Shown one piece after another: positions 62,024-64,000 of a DNA stretch of 64,000 nt (its first letter is position 1; each line of letters opens with the position of its first letter). Source of the stretch: Turnera subulata. Its lineage: Eukaryota > Streptophyta > Magnoliopsida > Malpighiales > Passifloraceae. The position numbers and the translations under genes are program-made. The stretch spans positions 29,344 to 93,343 of the forward strand of contig JAKUCV010002298.1 of NCBI GenBank assembly GCA_028386065.3, in the 5' to 3' direction. The notes below the pieces were generated by a model. That model did no database searches and was not told where the DNA came from. It saw only the letters and a list, made by a program, of their open reading frames with translations.

Positions 62024-63258
62024 TAGGGGTGAGCACGGAGCAGTCTCTGTTCCATTTGACAATTTCGGATCGGATATCCAAATAGCTCGGATTTTTTTTT
62101 TTTTGGATATCCGTTCCATTTTAAATCTCGGACTCCACATTTTTCGGATCCCATATTTTTCAGAGCGGATATTACGAATTTTTGGATCTCCACGGATACA
62201 TTGATTTTCGGATTTTCAGAGCGGATTTTACGGATTTTCGGAATGGGTCTTATTTGAACTACATTCAACCACTAAACAAGTACAAAAATATAAGAGAATT
62301 CATACTTAATTGACTATATAAATAGAAAATAATTCAATATTTGGTAATTAGTACATGTCAAATTTATTTTAAATAAATTATTGTTCCTGTTATATGTTTT
62401 ATTAATTGCAACTACAAAAAAGAATTTAAGTGGAAAAGGGTGCTGAAAACCGATGTATTAATATGAAAACTGAAGCGCCCCGACCCGTATTTACCTAAAA
62501 TATCATAACTGGCCCAATGGCCCAACAATAACAAAATAGTACACAGCGGAAGACTTTAAACTCACTAACACTGTATGCTAGGTTTGATGGTTGGGTTGTC
62601 ACAGTTCCGGCACGTGTTTACTGTGTACGGTAAATACGGGTCGAGGCGTTTCAAAAGCATTGCCGTTGGCATTTTATCTATTTGAAAAAAACCATTTTCT
62701 ATATTTTAAATAAAGAGAAAAAATAATTTGCACACTTCTTTACCTTTATTAAATTTTACCATTCACTTTTTGCAAAACTTTTGCTTTATTAAATTATGAG
62801 AGATAATTTTTTAGAAATTTATATTAGTGTTACGTCTTTTTATTTATTATTTTTTTATCCATAGGTTTTATTTTAAAAAATAACATAACGTAATATTTTT
62901 TATAACAAGGTAACTATAGGATAAATATTTTACAATTTTTTCTCAAAATACTTTTTATATGGATTTTAAATTCATTTTAAATTTTTTATTACTAAATTTA
63001 CTAATCCAATAATTTTTGTGCATATTCTAATTCTAATCTTCAATTCTTATTATATAGAATATATATTAATTTACTTATATGGATTTTTCGGATATCCACG
63101 GATTTTCGGATTAAAAATCCATTCCGTTCCATTTCTCACCAAACAAAAAAAATTCATTCCGTTCCATTCCATTTGGTTTCGGAACGGATCGGATTTCATT
63201 TTTCCGGAACGGATTATTCGGTTCCGGTACGGATTTTCGGATTTTTTGCTCACCCTTA
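62024..63258. mobile_element. hAT-type DNA transposon, non-autonomous (1235 bp)
   Basis: Ends are TAGGGGTGAGCA and TGCTCACCCTTA, 12-bp terminal inverted repeats with one mismatch. The perfect 8-bp target duplication AGAACAAC lies at 62016-62023 and 63259-63266. The subterminal regions are packed with GGATATCC, CGGATTTTCGG and ATTCCGTTCC repeats in both orientations, the usual transposase-binding type. No transposase is encoded. An LTR-derived palindrome sits at 62471-62653. Confidence 0.9.
62471..62653. repeat. Palindromic LTR-end relic inside hAT element (183 bp)
   Basis: Both ends carry the right terminus of the 23058-25997 element in opposite orientations. TGAAGCGCCCCGACCCGTAT at 62471 and the complement of TGAAACGCCTCGACCCGTAT at 62653 share 23 of 25 bp. 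The left half is the inverted last about 270 bp with a deletion, and the right half is the direct last about 90 bp. Flanks AAAAC (62466-62470) and AAAGC (62654-62658) are a 4-of-5 target duplication. Confidence 0.75.
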
Positions 63259-63419
63259 AGAACAACTGCATTGTCTATCTTCACAATAATCCTTTCCCTA
63301 AGCATTTCAATTCAAATAGAAGGTTTCCTTCCCACTGCTGCTTGCAGCCGCCAAATTGGGTCCACAAATCACAAATTCTAGTACGTAGTAGGAAGAGAAG
63401 AAATCCTTGTGTTCACTAA

Positions 63420-64000
63420 ATTGCAGCAACATTTGTACATGAGTGAACAACTATATATGTTCTTTTGCTTTCTGTGTAGCTGTTATTTGGACATTGATCA
63501 CTGGTATCAAATAAAGTCATTTTTGTCTAATATTTTACTCATTCGTCTTTGCCATTGGACATATTAAGTTTCGAAATTTTAAATGGTTATGGTTTTTTAT
63601 ATATAGGATTGGTTTGCCCATACAACCATATATACATATTGTTCTCTCCATTGGCAAAGAGTAATAGACATGCAGGAGGTTTCAAGTTCCTATGTTAATT
63701 ACACAAAGAAAGGCAGAGGCTGTAACAAGAAATTCATAGCCCAAAAGACAATTTTAGGGAGCTGGACTAAGTAATTCAATGCACAAAAGACAATTTTTGG
63801 GAGCAGTACTGAGTAAATTTTATGGACCAGGGACCACACCATTCACGACTGAGCTGTTTTATGCAAATCATACACCGTGTAAGGAAAGCTTCAATGTTTC
63901 AAACTGGAAAAAAAATTCATAGTGAATAATCACTAGCCCAAGAGCTTCAATCAGAGAATAAAAGAAACAAATTTTCAGAGTGAACACAAAGAACTGGAAT
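63420..64000. other. Intergenic region at window end
   Basis: Possible 3' UTR of the DUF295 gene. A short direct repeat CAAAAGACAATTTT.GGGAGC occurs at about 63742 and 63783. No other feature is seen. Confidence 0.4.

Larger units (their letters stand above)
60186..63419 (+). pseudogene. DUF295/F-box-related gene split by two hAT elements
   Basis: Three coding pieces (60186-60755, 61766-62023, 63267-63419) stay in one frame if each hAT element and one TSD copy are ignored, giving about 326 codons. Motifs: DYVTPLEALNYLKLKTKYLL, then MGDDRWTIIGLDYHSFCRVV and LNDKFYALTWIGRVVVTDA (DUF295 beta-propeller-like pattern), DYFLVKSLGHLFLVFVNLDW, and VVAKDFPEYKNN followed by CIVYL. The first open codon is GTG and no F-box is present, so the 5' part or a first exon is missing. 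DUF295 proteins often accompany F-boxes in SCF ligases. As it stands, each insertion brings an in-frame TAG from its own terminus and truncates the protein. Confidence 0.78.

Overview
This is a repeat-dense nuclear segment from a flowering plant, most likely a eudicot. The evidence is a RALF peptide gene, F-box/FBA and DUF295 genes, terpene synthase fragments, an AAA-ATPase (ASD/BCS1-type) fragment, plant L1-type LINEs with RRM-containing ORF1, Ty1-copia elements with plant-type PBS and PPT, hAT elements and a tRNA-like SINE. No bacterial or organellar genes, CRISPR array, rRNA or functional tRNA was seen. I cannot name the species. | Layout. 1-2.75 kb: two LINE 3' ends and a poly(A)-tailed remnant. 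3.4-18.6 kb: a gene island rearranged by local duplication, with RALF (3482-3820, minus), a chimeric RALF relic (15590-15817), two terpene synthase fragments, F-box 3' relics and one intact F-box gene (17333-18610, minus). It is invaded by LINEs and by two insertions of a non-autonomous LTR family whose internal ORF carries a DEK_C-like domain. The first (4216-10127) holds three internal units and two LTR palindromes inside one 5-bp target duplication. The second (12178-14450) is a tidy single copy. 19.1-28.3 kb: a decayed Ty1-copia element with 206-bp LTRs, split by a LINE 5' fragment and by a 2.94-kb solo-LTR-like element. 29.9-34.8 kb: a younger copia element with TA..TA termini. 35.2 kb: AAA-ATPase relic. 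36.4-43.1 kb: near-full-length LINE with a 17-bp TSD. 44.2 kb: 206-bp solo LTR. 45.3-49.1 kb: inverted LINE lacking its RT domain. 50.1 kb: SINE with 13-bp TSD. 52-53.4 kb: LINE 3' end. 53.4-58.7 kb: copia element truncated in RT. 60.2-63.4 kb: a DUF295 gene split by two hAT elements, the second of which contains a palindromic LTR relic. | Main themes. (1) Three palindromic LTR junctions (6124-6421, 9423-10127, 62471-62653) look like self-primed (snap-back) reverse transcription products that were integrated. The 9423-10127 hairpin is the clearest: two 343-bp arms starting exactly at the LTR terminus around a 19-nt loop, closing on an 8-bp inverted repeat native to that LTR. (2) Two unrelated elements contain dense arrays of short hairpins with varied, paired stems but constant loops: five-base loops ending GAA in the 19-28 kb copia element, and GTYN tetraloops in the 23-26 kb element. 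A third LTR family carries an array of a palindromic 10-mer. (3) A gene-derived DEK_C ORF is kept in two sub-families of LTR element that share a PBS type with the copia element at 29.9 kb, a candidate autonomous partner. | Probable functional host genes are few: the F-box gene, and perhaps the RALF gene, which lacks its fourth conserved cysteine. All similarity calls were made by reading motifs, without database searches.
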